A DNA stretch of 64,000 nt from Chryseobacterium sp. E1 (GTDB taxonomy: Bacteria; Bacteroidota; Bacteroidia; Flavobacteriales; Weeksellaceae), in contig CP078104.1 of NCBI GenBank assembly GCA_019203745.1, forward strand, positions 4,278,001 through 4,342,000, given 5' to 3'. Below are positions 1-11,744 of this stretch, in pieces. Each line of letters begins with the position of its first letter. The first letter of the stretch is position 1. A program made the position numbers and the translations under genes. The notes under the pieces are model-generated. The model saw only the letters and a program-made list of their open reading frames with translations, ran no database searches and was not told the DNA's origin.

Positions 1-2575
1 TTATCAGGTGTACAGGTTTTAAATTCCGGAACTCCGGGAAGCTCTCCAAGAGTAGACATCAGAGGAATTGGTTCCCTTACGGGTAAAACAGTATTTATTG
101 TTGATGGGATGATCACGGATGATATTTCTTTCCTTGGTCCTCAGGATATTGAATCTATGAGTGTATTGAAAGATCCTTCCAGTTTAGCAATCTTCGGAGC
201 AAGAGCGGCTAACGGAGCCGTTATTATTAAAACAAAAACAGGAAGAGGGAAGCCGATATTCAATTTCAATTCTTATTTAGGAATTAAGAAAGTTACCAAT
301 GTTCCTAAAATGACTAATTCTGATCAGTATATTGAGCTTTATAATGAAAAGCTGATGAATGATAACGGAAATCTTAACGGAGCAATTTCCAGAGCTAATT
401 TTCCTGCTGATACAGATTGGTTTAAGGAAATTTTCAGAACAAGTATTATTAATTCTAATGACTTCTCAGCTTCCGGAAGTTTAGGAAAGCTTAATTATTA
501 TGCAAGCATAGGAAACCTACAGGATGAAGGTAATATTGCTGCAGGGCAAGGTATTAATTCTGGATCAGGATTTAACAGGCTTAATACAAAATTAAATCTT
601 AGTTATAAGATTACTGATAACCTTACTGTTGGGAATAATTTTACATTCTCTAAAATGCGTACCGATCAGGCAAAAAATCCTTTATTGAATGCTTATAATG
701 CTCCTCCTATTTTTCCTGTTATGAATCCAGGTACAGGAGATTATCAGTTCTTTAATGGGTATTCTATTCCTAACTCACGAGCGGTATTAGATCTATATCG
801 TTCTCAGAACAGACAGGAAAGATTATTGAATAATGTTTGGGCAGAATATAAATTCTTGAAAGACTTTACTTTAAGAGTAAGCTATACAACAGATAATTAT
901 AATACAAACCTTTACGAATATACTCCTACATTTAATTATGTTCCAGTTTCTGATCAGAAACCTAATAAGTTGATTACAAGAGATTCAAGAAATAGAAATT
1001 ATATTTGGGACAATACATTAAGCTGGAAAAAATCATTAGGGGATCATAACCTTGAAATTCTTGCCGGTTTTTCAAGAACAAGAAATTCTTATTCTCAAAC
1101 TTATTTAGAAGCACTTAACGTTAATTATGACGGAACTAATGCTTCCATGAATATTTTCAATGGGACTAATATTATTATGATCGACAAGGATGTAGAAGGT
1201 TATGATGTAGTACCTTATCAGGACAGAATTGAATCTATGTTCGCCAGAGTGAACTATGATTATAAAGGAAAATATTTAGTAAATGGTTCTGTTCGTAGAG
1301 ATGGAACTTCAAAATACTCATCAGGAGACAGACACAGGATATTCCCAGCAGTAAGCGCTGGATGGGTAATTTCAAAGAAAACTTTATGAGCAATCAGAAT
1401 GTATTTAGTCTTTTGAAGTTAAGAGCCAGTTGGGGGAAATTGGGTAATCCTGATGTGACAAGGGCATATACGTTAAGAACTACAATCCTTAAAAGAGGAG
1501 CATATTATGGTAATTCAGGAGCCCCTGCACAGACTATTGATAGAGTAATTGATCCAAATATCGGTTGGGAAACTACAACGGGTAGAGATATCGGCTTAGA
1601 AATGGGCTTATTCAATAATAAATTGAAAATTGATGCAACCTATTTTGATAAAGATACCAAGGATGTAGTATATGGTGTTACACAAGGAACAGTTTCAGGC
1701 GCAAGCAACTGGAAAAACTATATTACAAATGCCTATTCATTCAATAACAGAGGTTTTGAAGTTTCTGTAAATTATGATACGAAAATTTCTGATAAAGTAA
1801 AACTAGGAGTATATGGTAACTTTACCACTCTTAAAAATAAAATTACATCCGTATATCAAGGTTCCTATCTTGAAACAGGAGCAAGTTTATTTGGAAACTC
1901 TATTGTAAGATTACAAAACGGACAGCCTGTAGGAGCTTATTATGGATATGAGGTAACAGGAGTATTTCAAACTGACGCAGAAGCTGCAGCATCAGGTCAG
2001 ACTGGAGCTAAAGCAGGATGGCTTAAATTTGCTGATATGGATGGGAACGGAATTATTGATACCAGAGATAAAACGTTCTTAGGAAGTCCAATTCCGAAAG
2101 GAACGTATGGTTTCGGAGTTAATTTAAATGTTTATGATTTTGACATTGCTGTAGACTTCCAGGGAGTATTTGGAAATAAGATCTATAATTACAATCGTGA
2201 ACAACGTTACGGAAATGAAAACTGGGATCTTGATTTCTACAATAATAGATGGAGAGGTGCAGGAACATCCAACGCATATCCAATGACCACCAACAACCAG
2301 TCCATTATTCTTCCAAGTAGTTTCTTTGTAGAAGATGGAAGCTATTTCAGAATCAGAAATATTACAGTAGGATATAATTTACCTAAAGACTTCGCAAAAT
2401 CTTTATTGCTTACCAAATTCAGACTGTATCTAAGTGCTCAGAACCCTTGGACAAGTTTTAAATATAATGGATTCTCTCCAGAGATCATGAATACAGACAG
2501 AGTGCAAATGGGGTTGATAATAATATTTATCCAATTTCAGCCATTTATACAATCGGTATGAACTTAACATTTTAA
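1..2575 (+). CDS. SusC/RagA-family TonB-dependent outer-membrane transporter (5' end outside window)
   Basis: The window opens inside this gene, so the signal peptide and the start of the protein lie upstream. The visible part begins in the plug (PRVDIRGIGSL, DGMI, then AIFGARAANGAVIIKTK) and continues as a long beta-barrel ending in GMNLTF with the C-terminal Phe usual for outer-membrane barrels. SusC proteins import oligosaccharides with TonB energy and are lidded by SusD, which follows 10 bases downstream. The frame breaks twice, each at a short A run: near 1374 one extra A restores SKENFMSNQN, and near 2506 one extra A restores NGVDNNIYPISA. I read both as sequencing errors. The ligand cannot be read from the protein; the neighbours point to a beta-glucan. 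Confidence 0.93.
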
Positions 2576-2585
2576 TTAGAAAAAC

Positions 2586-4003
2586 ATGAAAAAAATATTT
2601 TTATCCATCGCCTTATTTTCACTTGTGATAAGTTGTAAAGACGATTATCTGGATATAAAACAGGAAGGAGTAACAGAAGCAGAGTCCTTTTTCAAAACTC
2701 AGGAAGATGCTATGCAGGCAACCAATGCTATTTATGTGTTTTTAAGAAGTTGGGAAAATTCTGCATTCCCTTATCAGTTTGTTTTTGGAGTGCCGGCAGA
2801 TGACGTTGTGAAAGGGTCTAACCCCGGTGATGCTTCCTTTATTAATGCTTACGACAAATTTACTTATACCGTAAGTGATGATGGAGTTAGAGGGTACTGG
2901 ATTGGACAATGGCAAGCGGTAAACAGATGTAACCAAGTAATTACAAATGTTCCAAAAATTGATATGGATGCCACTTTAAAAGAAAGATTGATTGCTGAAG
3001 CAAAAATGCTGAGGGCTTATTTTTATTTTAACTTATTGAGAATCTACGGTGGGGTTCCTATCTTTGATGGAATTCCTTCTACTTATACAGTTCCTAGAAA
3101 CTCAGCCGAAGAAGTGTATAACTTTATTATTTCGGATCTTACCAGTGCGTCGCAAATCTTGCCTCAAACCTATGCAGCGGCTGATCTTGGACGAGTTACC
3201 AAAGGAGCAGCTTTAGGATTGCTTTCAAAAGTGTATTTATATAAAAAAGATTGGCAGAAAGCATATGAAACCTCTAATCAGGTAATGAGTATGGGGTATG
3301 ATCTGGATCCCGATTTCAATCATTTATTCAGAATTGCAGGAGAATTTGGAAAGGAATCTGTATTCGAAGTGAACTGTGAGTGTTCTACTCAATTCGGAGG
3401 AAGTCAGTATGCTGAAGTACAGGGAGTAAGAAATCAGTTTGGTTGGGGATTCTTTACTCCTTCTCAGGCATTGGAAAATGCATTTGAGTCGGGGATATCA
3501 GAAAAGAGCTTACAATTCTTAGAAATGGCGAAACAACTCCGGAAGGAGATCTTATAGCAATGGGAGATCCAAATTCTGTAACAACATTTAACCAAAAAGT
3601 ATATGTTCCAAAAGCTTTGAACAATAGTGCATGTGCTTATGGTTCAAGACAGAATATCAGAATTTTAAGATTTGCAGAAATTCTTTTAATCAATGCAGAA
3701 GCAGCTAACGAATTGGGTAATACTGCTACAGCAATTACTAATCTTAACAGAGTGAGAACAAGAGCTCAATTGGCAGGAACTACAGCTGCAACACAAGGAG
3801 CATTGAGAACAGCAATCTGGCATGAGCGTAGAGTAGAACTTGCTATGGAAGGTGACCGTTTCGTAGACCTGGTAAGAACAGGGCAGGCCGCAACAGTTCT
3901 TGCCTCTTATGGTTTCAAAGCTGGGAAGAATGAATTATTCCCGATTCCATTAGATGCAATGAATGCAAGTTTAGGATTGTTTACACAAAACCCAGGCTAT
4001 TAA
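2586..4003 (+). CDS. SusD/RagB-family glycan-binding outer-membrane lipoprotein
   Basis: Starts with a lipoprotein signal peptide (MKKIFLSIALFSLVISC, acylated Cys17) followed by the SusD fold, including the typical tetratricopeptide-like stretch LIAEAKMLRAYFYFNLLRIYGG. The C-terminus has the family hallmark pattern LNRVRTRA, WHERRVELAMEGDRFVDLVR and FPIPLDAMN...QNPGY. It sits on the cell surface and presents glycan to the SusC pore encoded immediately upstream. One frame break near 3492: a run of four G needs a fifth, which restores SGDIRKELTILRNGETTPEG and joins the two halves. About 470 residues once repaired, normal for the family. Confidence 0.93.
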
Positions 4004-4077
4004 AATATAACATAAACTTTAGAGGAGAATGAAAGTTCTCCTCTTCTTTTAGTAGAATTACGTAAAAAAAAGAAATC

Positions 4078-5469
4078 ATGAAAAGGATCGTATTGTCAAT
4101 TGCTGTTACCTCTCTGTTTTTTGCATATTCATGCAAAAATGCCAATATTCAGAATCAGGAAACCCAGACCGTTAAAGGGGTAAAACCTGATATTACAGAC
4201 GAACAGCTCATGGATAGAGTGCAGAAAGATGCTCTGAAATATTTCTGGGACTATGCAGAACCGAAGTCAATGCTGGGAAGAGAACGGTATCATGAAGATA
4301 ATATTTATCCTGATAAAGATAAACACGTGATCACTACCGGCGGTTCAGGATTTGGACTCGCAACAATTCTGGTGGGCGTGGAAAGAGGATTTGTCCCAAG
4401 GAAGGAAGCTGTAAAAAGACTTTCCCATATGATGGATTTCCTTGCAAAAGCCGACCGTCATAAAGGAGCATGGTCCCATTGGATCAATGGAGAGACAGGT
4501 AAGACCGTTCCTTTTGGCAAAAAAGATAATGGAGGAGATCTAGTGGAAACCGCATTCCTTACTTCAGGAATACTCATGGTCCGTGAATATTTTAAAAACG
4601 GAAACGCAGAAGAAAAAGCACTGGCTGCAAAATGTGATGAGCTCTGGAAAGGAATTCAGTGGAACTGGTATACAAAAGGAGGTGAAAAAGTCCTTTACTG
4701 GCACTGGTCACCGGAATATCAGTGGGAAATGAACTTTCCTCTCGAAGGTTATAATGAATGTCTGATCACTTATATTTTAGCAGCTTCTTCACCTACTTAT
4801 TCCATTGATGCTGAAACCTATTATAAAGGATGGACCAGAAACGGAACCTACCTTACAGACAAAACAAAATACGGATTGCCTCTGTATGTAAAGCATAACT
4901 ATGCCGAAGAATATGGCGGTCCATTGTTCTGGGCACAATACTCTTATATCGGACTTGACCCGACAGGATTATCCGATAAGCTGGTAAAAAATTATTTTGA
5001 TATTAATAAAAACCAGACACTCATCGATTATCAATACTGTGTAGAAAATCCGAAGCAGTGGAAAGGTTATGGATCAGACTATTGGGGATTAACAGCCGGC
5101 TATACAAGAAATGAAAATGGAAGCACAGGATATACAGCCCATATGCCCGGTAATGACAATGGAGTAATAACACCCACAGCAGCATTGAGCAGTTTTCCAT
5201 ACACACCAAAAGAATCCATGAATTTCCTGAGGTTTATCTATACCCAAAAACCTGAATTCATAGGATCTGCCGGACCTTATGATGCAACATCCATTCATTA
5301 CAGCAATTGGTTTACACCAAGATATCTGGCCATTGATCAGGGAACAATAGCTCCAATGATTGAAAACTACAGAACAGGATTCCTGTGGAAACTGTTTATG
5401 AATGCCCCGGAAATTCAGCAGGGATTAAAAAAACTGAGTTTCCAGTCCTCAAAATATGGAATAAAATAA
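4078..5469 (+). CDS. Glycoamylase-domain (PF10091) lipoprotein, likely GH144 endo-beta-1,2-glucanase
   Basis: Intact 463-residue protein with a lipoprotein signal (Cys19 in FFAYSC). The body matches the family once called putative glucoamylase (PF10091), with acidic clusters in GGDLVETA (D154, E157) and PLEGYNE (E223), a GGPLFWAQYSYIGLDP stretch and a C-terminal YRTGFLWKLF. Established knowledge: characterised bacterial members of this group are GH144 endo-beta-1,2-glucanases, often beside a GH3 beta-glucosidase and a susCD pair, as here. A role in cutting a beta-glucan at the outer membrane or in the periplasm is therefore inferred. It is 74 bases after susD and probably in the same operon. 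The exact linkage specificity is not proven by sequence alone. Confidence 0.82.
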   Translation: MKRIVLSIAVTSLFFAYSCKNANIQNQETQTVKGVKPDITDEQLMDRVQKDALKYFWDYAEPKSMLGRERYHEDNIYPDKDKHVITTGGSGFGLATILVGVERGFVPRKEAVKRLSHMMDFLAKADRHKGAWSHWINGETGKTVPFGKKDNGGDLVETAFLTSGILMVREYFKNGNAEEKALAAKCDELWKGIQWNWYTKGGEKVLYWHWSPEYQWEMNFPLEGYNECLITYILAASSPTYSIDAETYYKGWTRNGTYLTDKTKYGLPLYVKHNYAEEYGGPLFWAQYSYIGLDPTGLSDKLVKNYFDINKNQTLIDYQYCVENPKQWKGYGSDYWGLTAGYTRNENGSTGYTAHMPGNDNGVITPTAALSSFPYTPKESMNFLRFIYTQKPEFIGSAGPYDATSIHYSNWFTPRYLAIDQGTIAPMIENYRTGFLWKLFMNAPEIQQGLKKLSFQSSKYGIK

Positions 5470-5594
5470 TTTTAAATAAGCCTCTTTGAATTTCAGATAT
5501 TAATAAAAGTTTAGCCGATCATTTAAATACAATAATCTGCTCAATCTGAAAAATCTGCGAGAAAAAACAATATGCAGCAGGTATATACATTCAA

Positions 5595-5656
5595 TAGAAA
5601 CGGGCTTTAGCCCGTTTAAAATAAATAAAACCAAATCCAGGGCTTTAGCCAAAACC
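5595..5656. repeat. REP-like palindromic repeat (CGGGCTTTAGCCCG family)
   Basis: A perfect palindrome AAACGGGCTTTAGCCCGTTT is followed after about 22 bases by a second, partial copy GGGCTTTAGCC. Related copies lie at 32626-32755, 45731-45800 and, more distantly, 54091-54129. It lies in the 196-base gap between the glucanase-like gene and the esterase, so it may attenuate or process the operon transcript. Confidence 0.7.
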
Positions 5657-5665
5657 TATAGCATT

Positions 5666-6373
5666 ATGAAATTAAAACATATTCCCCTTTTATTATTGCC
5701 GTTTTCATTGCAGTTGAATGCCCAGGAAATAAAAGGAGAGCTTAACAAAGAAATTAAAAGAACGGAAAAAATCTCTTATATTCTGGATTATCCCCAGAAT
5801 ACAAAAGGAAACGTTCCATTGATTGTCTTTCTTCACGGTTCCGGAGAAAGAGGAAATAACCTTGAACTGGTAAAAGCACACAGCCCGTTCACCTATAAAA
5901 ACCTGATCAAAGAACCGGTCGCTATTCTCGCACCCCAATGCCCTGCAGATAGCTGGTGGGATACCGTTACAGTGTATAATTTAATAAAAGAAATTCAGAA
6001 AAAATATAAGATAGACCCTTCAAGAATCTACCTTACAGGACTTTCTATGGGAGGATGGGGTACTTTGAAGCTGGCGATGGAGCACCCTGAAATGTTTGCA
6101 GCAGTAGTTTCAGTCTGCGCTCCTACGGATCAGGTAATGACGGCTAATATTAATAAATTTAAAGATTTGAATATGAAAATATTCCATGGAGGGATGGATG
6201 ATATTGTACTGCCGGAAAATGCTTTCAAATTTTACCAGAAACTTCATCCGGTAAACCCATCAGCAGAACTGGTCATATTCCCGAATGATAATCATAACTC
6301 ATGGGATTCCACTTATTCAAATCCTCAGCTGTATGAATGGATGCTGTCTAAAAAGAAAGAAAAAAATAAATAA
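5666..6373 (+). CDS. Secreted alpha/beta-hydrolase (esterase, dienelactone-hydrolase-like)
   Basis: 235 residues, intact, with a Sec signal peptide ending near LQLNAQ. The alpha/beta-hydrolase triad is visible: nucleophile elbow GLSMGGWG, Asp in GGMDDIVLP and His in NDNHNSW. An oxyanion-hole motif FLHGSGERG is near residue 50. This group includes secreted esterases often found in polysaccharide loci, where they remove acyl groups from glycans. It lies between the PF10091 lipoprotein and the GH3 enzyme, so a role on the same substrate is likely but the ester is unknown. Its stop codon overlaps the next start (TAATG), implying translational coupling. Confidence 0.85.
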   Translation: MKLKHIPLLLLPFSLQLNAQEIKGELNKEIKRTEKISYILDYPQNTKGNVPLIVFLHGSGERGNNLELVKAHSPFTYKNLIKEPVAILAPQCPADSWWDTVTVYNLIKEIQKKYKIDPSRIYLTGLSMGGWGTLKLAMEHPEMFAAVVSVCAPTDQVMTANINKFKDLNMKIFHGGMDDIVLPENAFKFYQKLHPVNPSAELVIFPNDNHNSWDSTYSNPQLYEWMLSKKKEKNK

Positions 6374-7513
6374 TGATTGACCTTGACGAGATATTTATAG
6401 AAAGCTTTAGCGGAAATAAAAAGAATATCCGTGAGGTTCATCGTTTTCAGAATGGAGACCTGGTAGCTTCTGCCTTTTTGAAAACTTAAAAAAATCAGAG
6501 ATCTGAACTTTAAAGATCCTGAAAGATTTGAAACAATATATGAGCATCATGAACATTATTATTTGCAACAGGTTTATGATCGTTCCAAAAATATTATAGG
6601 ATGTAGCATTTCCATTAAAAATCCATTTAAAGGACCGGATCAATTTGAAACTTATGCTTTGATGTCTAAAGAATGGCTGGAAAAGAATATCGAAGAAGAA
6701 AACGGCCTGACAAAGTTTATCATTTTGAAAGCAGATAACGACGAAATCAGTTATACATTCAGGGAGAAAGGCTTACAGAAGTGATTTTTGATATCAAAGG
6801 ATATGAAGACTCTTATCATATCACTACGGTTTACAGTGAAGATCAAAAAACATGTCACGTCTGGAAAAAATATATCAATGCTGAGTATCCTACAGTCATG
6901 AAAACTTATGAATTTACGGATAATATGGTTATGGAAAGAGAAGGTGACAGGATTAAATATATCGTCTCTGATGAAACAGATCGGGTGATAAGAATTGGTG
7001 ATTTTCTATATAATGAAGAAAAACTGCATTTGTTTAAACACTATATGCAAACCGAAGATCAAGACACATTCAGTAAAATAATGAAACATATTCATCTTGA
7101 AATTTTCAATTATGATGAATTTGACAACCTTACATTACATGAGACATCATCTTACCGTCCGGATTTTTCTAAAGATCGCCTTACCCCTCACCTTGAAGAA
7201 ATTGAATATTTTGACCAATACAATATTCATTACGGAAGTGTGTACTGCAAAACAAAAGACGATTATGATGATTACTCGGGGAGAAAACAGATTGGAATAC
7301 CTTGAAGGAAGAGTGAACGAATATAATAAAAAGATGAGCTTATTGCCATACACTATATCGAAAATGAAAAGAAAACCCATGCAGAATTTTTTCTCACCCA
7401 CCAATTTTTCCACCGAAAAATATGATGAATACGGAAATACTATAGAATGGTATACGGAGAATAAAGTCACGAATACTACTGAAACCATCAAGCAGGAAAT
7501 CATTTATCACTGA
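6373..7513 (+). CDS. Uncharacterised protein, frame broken several times
   Basis: Begins at ATG 6373, overlapping the esterase stop by one base. I do not recognise the family. Successive fragments read into each other if homopolymers are repaired: T5 to T6 near 6476 gives ASAFFENLKKIRDLNF, and A3 to A4 near 6773 gives REKRLTEVIFDIKGYEDSY. Two or more further breaks fall near 7290-7400. The repaired protein is about 380 residues, hydrophilic, without a signal peptide or membrane segment, and rich in Tyr, Asp and Glu. The reading frame could extend past the TGA at 7511 to a TAA at 7552. Its position suggests it travels with the glycan locus by chance or as a cytoplasmic accessory; no function is assigned. 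Confidence 0.6.
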
Positions 7514-7603
7514 AAGCTGCTTACCGGTCACAATGAAATTGAAGAAGACTAACTTGTAACTAAGCAAAAAAATATAAAACAATAATAATAAGAAGATCGA
7601 TTT

Positions 7604-9926
7604 ATGAAAAAGTTAATTGTACTTGCAACCTTAGCACTTTCACCCGTGTTTTCCGCTCAGGAAATGGTGGATAAACCGGTTCAGGCCTATCAGACCGCCC
7701 AGTATCAGGCTAAAAAGAAAGCCTTTGTAGACAATCTTTTATCTAAAATGACTTTGGATGAGAAGATTGGCCAGCTGAACCTGCCGACTTCAGGAGACTT
7801 TACAACAGGCCAGGCCCAGAGTTCCGATATCGGAAAGAAAGTGGAACAGGGGCTGGTAGGAGGGCTGTTCAATATAAAAGGAGCAGATAAAATAAAGGCC
7901 GTTCAGAAAGTAGCTATTGAAAAAGCCGTCTTAAAATCCCTTTGATCTTTGGTATGGATGTAATTCATGGCTACGAAACTACCTTCCCAATACCTCTAGG
8001 ACTTGCTGCGTCATGGGATATGAACCTTGTACAGCAGTCTGCAAGGGTAGCAGCTAAAGAAGCCGCATCTGACGGGATCAACTGGACATTTTCGCCAATG
8101 GTGGATATTTCCCGTGAACCGAGATGGGGAAGAGTTTCCGAAGGTTCCGGAGAAGATCCGTACCTGGGAAGCGAAATCTCCAAGAACATGGTATACGGCT
8201 ACCAGGGCAAAGATCTGGCAAACGGAACCAATATACTTGCCTGTGTAAAACACTTTGCACTGTATGGGGCCGGTGAAGCAGGTCGTGATTATAATACAGT
8301 GGATATGAGCCATGTAAGAATGTTCAACGAATATTTCCCACCCTATAAAGCCGCTGTAGATGCAGGGGTAGCCTCTGTAATGGCTTCTTTCAATGAAGTG
8401 GATGGCGTTCCGGCAACAGGTAGCAGATGGTTGCAGACCGAACTATTGAGAAACCAATGGAAATTCAAAGGTTTTGTAGTGACTGATTATACCGGGATCA
8501 ACGAAATGGTAGAACATGGAATGGGAGATTTGCAGCAGGTTTCTGCTTTGGCATTGAAAGCCGGAGTGGATATGGATATGGTAGGAGAAGGTTTTTAACA
8601 ACCCTTAAAAATCTCTTTCTGAAGGTAAAGTGACCCAGGCTGAAATTGATGCTGCAGCGAAAAGAATTCTTGAAGCAAAATATGATCTGGGATTATTCGA
8701 CAATCCTTACAAACATGGAGATGCAAAACTGGCTGCAAAAGAAGTTTACAACATGGAAAACCGTAACATTGCGAGAAATGTTGCAGCCCAGTCTATGGTT
8801 TTACTGAAAAATGAAAACCAGGTACTCCCTTTGAAAAAAGCAGGAACAGTAGCGGTAATAGGCCCATTGGTCAACAATTCTCTGAATATGGCCGGAACCT
8901 GGAGTGTTGCTACCAAACATGCGATCTCAGTTAATTTAATGCAGGGATTACAGGCAAACTATGGTAAAGAGGTGAAATTCCTTTCTGCTAAAGGAGCGAA
9001 CATTGATTATGATGCCAAGCTGGAAGATATCTATGCCGCTCACGGAAAGAAAACAGACCGTGATAACCGTTCAAAAGAAGAATTATTAAAAGAAGCAGTT
9101 GATGTAGCCAATAAAGCAGATGTAATTGTTCTGGCTATCGGCGAATCTGCAGAAATGAGCGGAGAATCTTCTTCCAGAACAGAAATTACAATTCCTCAGT
9201 CTCAGGTAGATTTATTAAATGAGCTGAAGAAAACCGGAAAACCTATTGCGATGGTGCTTTTCACGGGCCGTCCATTGGCTCTTACCAATGTAAAAGATAC
9301 TCCGGATGCTATTCTGAATGCCTGGTTTGCAGGATCTGAAGCAGGAAATGCGATTGCTGATGTCCTGTTCGGGAAAGTAAACCCGTCAGGAAAACTGCCG
9401 ATGACCTTCCCAAGAAGCCTGGGGCAGGTTCCTATCTATTATAATGCTAAAAATACAGGCCGTCCGCTGAGCCAGGATAAAGTAGATAAATGTACCTACG
9501 AAAGATTCCGTTCCAATTATATGGATGAATGTAATACACCGTTATATTCTTTCGGATACGGATTAAGCTATACGAAATTTAATTATTCTGATATCACGGT
9601 TTCCAATGCCAATCCGAAAGGAAATCAGACAGTTCAGGCATCTGTTACCGTAACCAACAGCGGAAACTATGACGGAGCTGAGGTGGTTCAGCTGTACATC
9701 AGAGATATGGTGGGAAGCATTACAAGACCGGTAAAAGAACTGAAAGGTTTCCAGAAAGTATTTTTGAAAAAGGAGAGTCAAGAAAAGTAACCTTTGATAT
9801 TACCCTGAAAATCTGAAATTCTATAACGGAGATCTGAAGTATGATTGGGAAGCGGGAGAATTTGATATCATGATCGGTACAAACTCTGAGGAAGTAAAAC
9901 ATTCAAAAGTCAACTGGACAAAATAA
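7604..9926 (+). CDS. bglX: Glycoside hydrolase family 3 beta-glucosidase
   Basis: About 775 residues after repair, with a Sec signal peptide (MKKLIVLATLALSPVFSAQ), so periplasmic. The GH3 N-terminal barrel carries FGMDVIHGYETTFPIPL, KHFALYGAGEAGRDYN and the nucleophile Asp in GFVVTDYTG. The second domain has IGESAEMSGESSSR with the likely acid/base Glu, and a C-terminal fibronectin-III-like domain follows (GAEVVQLYIRDMVGSITRP). Five breaks, all missing one base of a run: A near 7921, T near 8594, A near 8608, A near 9768 and C near 9806. Together with the PF10091 protein it would release glucose from imported beta-gluco-oligosaccharides. The symbol reflects family resemblance only. Confidence 0.9.
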
Positions 9927-9960
9927 CTCAGGGATAAACTTTTTAATATATTTATAAACA

Positions 9961-9992
9961 AAAGCCTTGTCAGATAATCATGACAAGGCTTT
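9961..9992. terminator. Bidirectional intrinsic terminator between convergent genes
   Basis: A perfect 12-bp stem (AAAGCCTTGTCA pairing with TGACAAGGCTTT) with an 8-base loop and A/T-rich flanks. It separates the GH3 gene from the convergently transcribed leucine-rich-repeat gene. Confidence 0.85.
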
Positions 9993-10010
9993 GTTATTTG
10001 GAAATGCATT

Positions 10011-11496
10011 TTATCTCTTAATGATCTTATCGGTAAACGTCTGATGGTCTGTTTTGATCTGAACAACGTAGGTGCCTTTAATCATATTCTTTAGGTCTAT
10101 AGAGTTTTCTCCTTTTCTGAAAACCCCTGATTGTATCTTCTGGCCCGAAACTGAAAAAACAGAATACTCCAGCAGATTTTCCGGACTGTCTATAAATAAT
10201 CTATCATCTGCCGGGTTAGGAAACAATGTAAAACGACTGTTTTGCAACGGACTTTCCCGGGTCGAAAGCAGGAGCAGTCAGAAGTAACCAATACTGTATT
10301 ATTAAGTGTCTGTTTTACCTTGATGCCATAAGGTGAATTCACATCATCAACGCAGAAACCTCTTAGCTGTGGCATAAACTGATAGTCCATGTTCGTAAGC
10401 CATGTCATATTATGATTATTGCCATTTTTCATGTTAATGTACTGTACCTGCTGATTAGACATAAAGTCCGCATAGGTAAGATTATGATTGTTACTTAAAT
10501 CTATAGCGGTAAAGAGATTATTGGCACTGTGAAAATTTTTCAGTTTCACCAAAGGAGCAAGATTTAAACTGGTGATATAGTTATTGCTGAAACTTAAAGT
10601 ATGTAAATTGGCATTATTCGTAAAATCTAAATGCGTTAATGAAGAATTGTTGGCATTAAGCTCTTCCAAAAGAGTGAGATTAGACAAATCTATACCCCTG
10701 AAAAATCACAGTGATCTATTGCCAGATATTTTAATAAAGGATTGTTGCTGAGATTCAGGGAAGTTATTGCCGTTGCCCCGATATTCAGCATACTTAAAAC
10801 CGGATTCATGCTTACATCTATGGATGGGAGATTGCTGTTTCCGCCTAAAGTTAATATTTTAAGCATTGGATTTTGAGTAACATTCAAAGAAGTCAGGCTC
10901 GTGGGTGAATTGGGATTTTGTTGGATGACCAGGGTTTCTAATAAAGGATTCTGGGACACGTTAAGTGTATTGGGGCTGCTGTGATTAAGCCATAATGTTT
11001 TTAAAACAGGATTTTGCGTCACATCCAAAGTGCTAACCCCTCCAATGCCATATTCACCGGCTATAAAAAGTTCTTCGAGCAGAGGTTTATTGGTCAGATC
11101 TATTGCAGCGCCATGCGATAACGTTACAGTAAGCTTTTTCAATTGCGTTAAGCTTGTAAGGTTGATCGATGGTATGGCGGCACCATCGATCATGATAGTG
11201 GCTAAGTGTATACTTTGGCTGAAATTGACAGGTGAAGAAACAGGATTCTTTCTTATAACAAAAGTCTCCAGATTGGTAAATGCCTCTATTCCGTCAAGAT
11301 TGGTGATGCCATAATTAGTATCGATCATGATGAGCGTAGCATTCTGAGCCTCCGAATTAGAAATTTCTCCATCAACGTTGGCATCGTGGTAGGGCAGTAA
11401 AGCATTTTTAAAATTGACATCTGTGAAATTCACATTTTGTGAAAAAAATAAGGCAGATGTCAACAGAAAAATTGCAGAGTAGATTTTTAATTTCAT
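10011..11496 (-). CDS. Secreted leucine-rich-repeat protein with type IX secretion C-terminal sorting domain
   Basis: Signal peptide MKLKIYSAIFLLTSALFFSQ, then a segment DANVDGEISNSEA resembling a calcium-loop or dockerin-like motif. About 14 degenerate repeats follow of the type L-x-x-L-x-V/L-x-x-N-P/N-x-L (for example TLDVTQNPVLKTLWLNHS and SLNLSNNPLLKYLAIDHC), as in bacterial surface LRR proteins. The C-terminus matches a T9SS type A sorting domain (FTLFPNPADDRLFID ... YSVFSVSGQKIQSG ... GTYVVQI). Two breaks: near 10694 a G4 run needs G5 to give SGGIDLSNLTLLEELN, and near 10248 A3 needs A4 to give GKSPLQNSRFTLFPNP. Probably exported across the outer membrane; binding partner unknown. Confidence 0.85.
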
Positions 11497-11744
11497 GAAT
11501 ATTAGTTTTGTGGTTATTTTTTCTCTAAATGTAGAAATATTGTTTCAAATGGCAAATAATAGTTTTATTTTTATCATATTTATTTCTTTTTGAGAAAAAT
11601 ATTCCTAATTTTTATAAATATTTAGTATTATAATAACAACTTGTGGAGTCGCTATAAATAGAAGTTACTCGAAAAGACTTTTTTTCAATCCTTTGGCATG
11701 GTTTTTATTAATACCACTCGCAATTATCATAATAGACAAACAAC

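Noticed and set aside
8011..8313. Antisense genes opposite the GH3 gene and other long coding regions
   Set aside because: They lie entirely within conserved coding sequence on the other strand and have no protein-like features.
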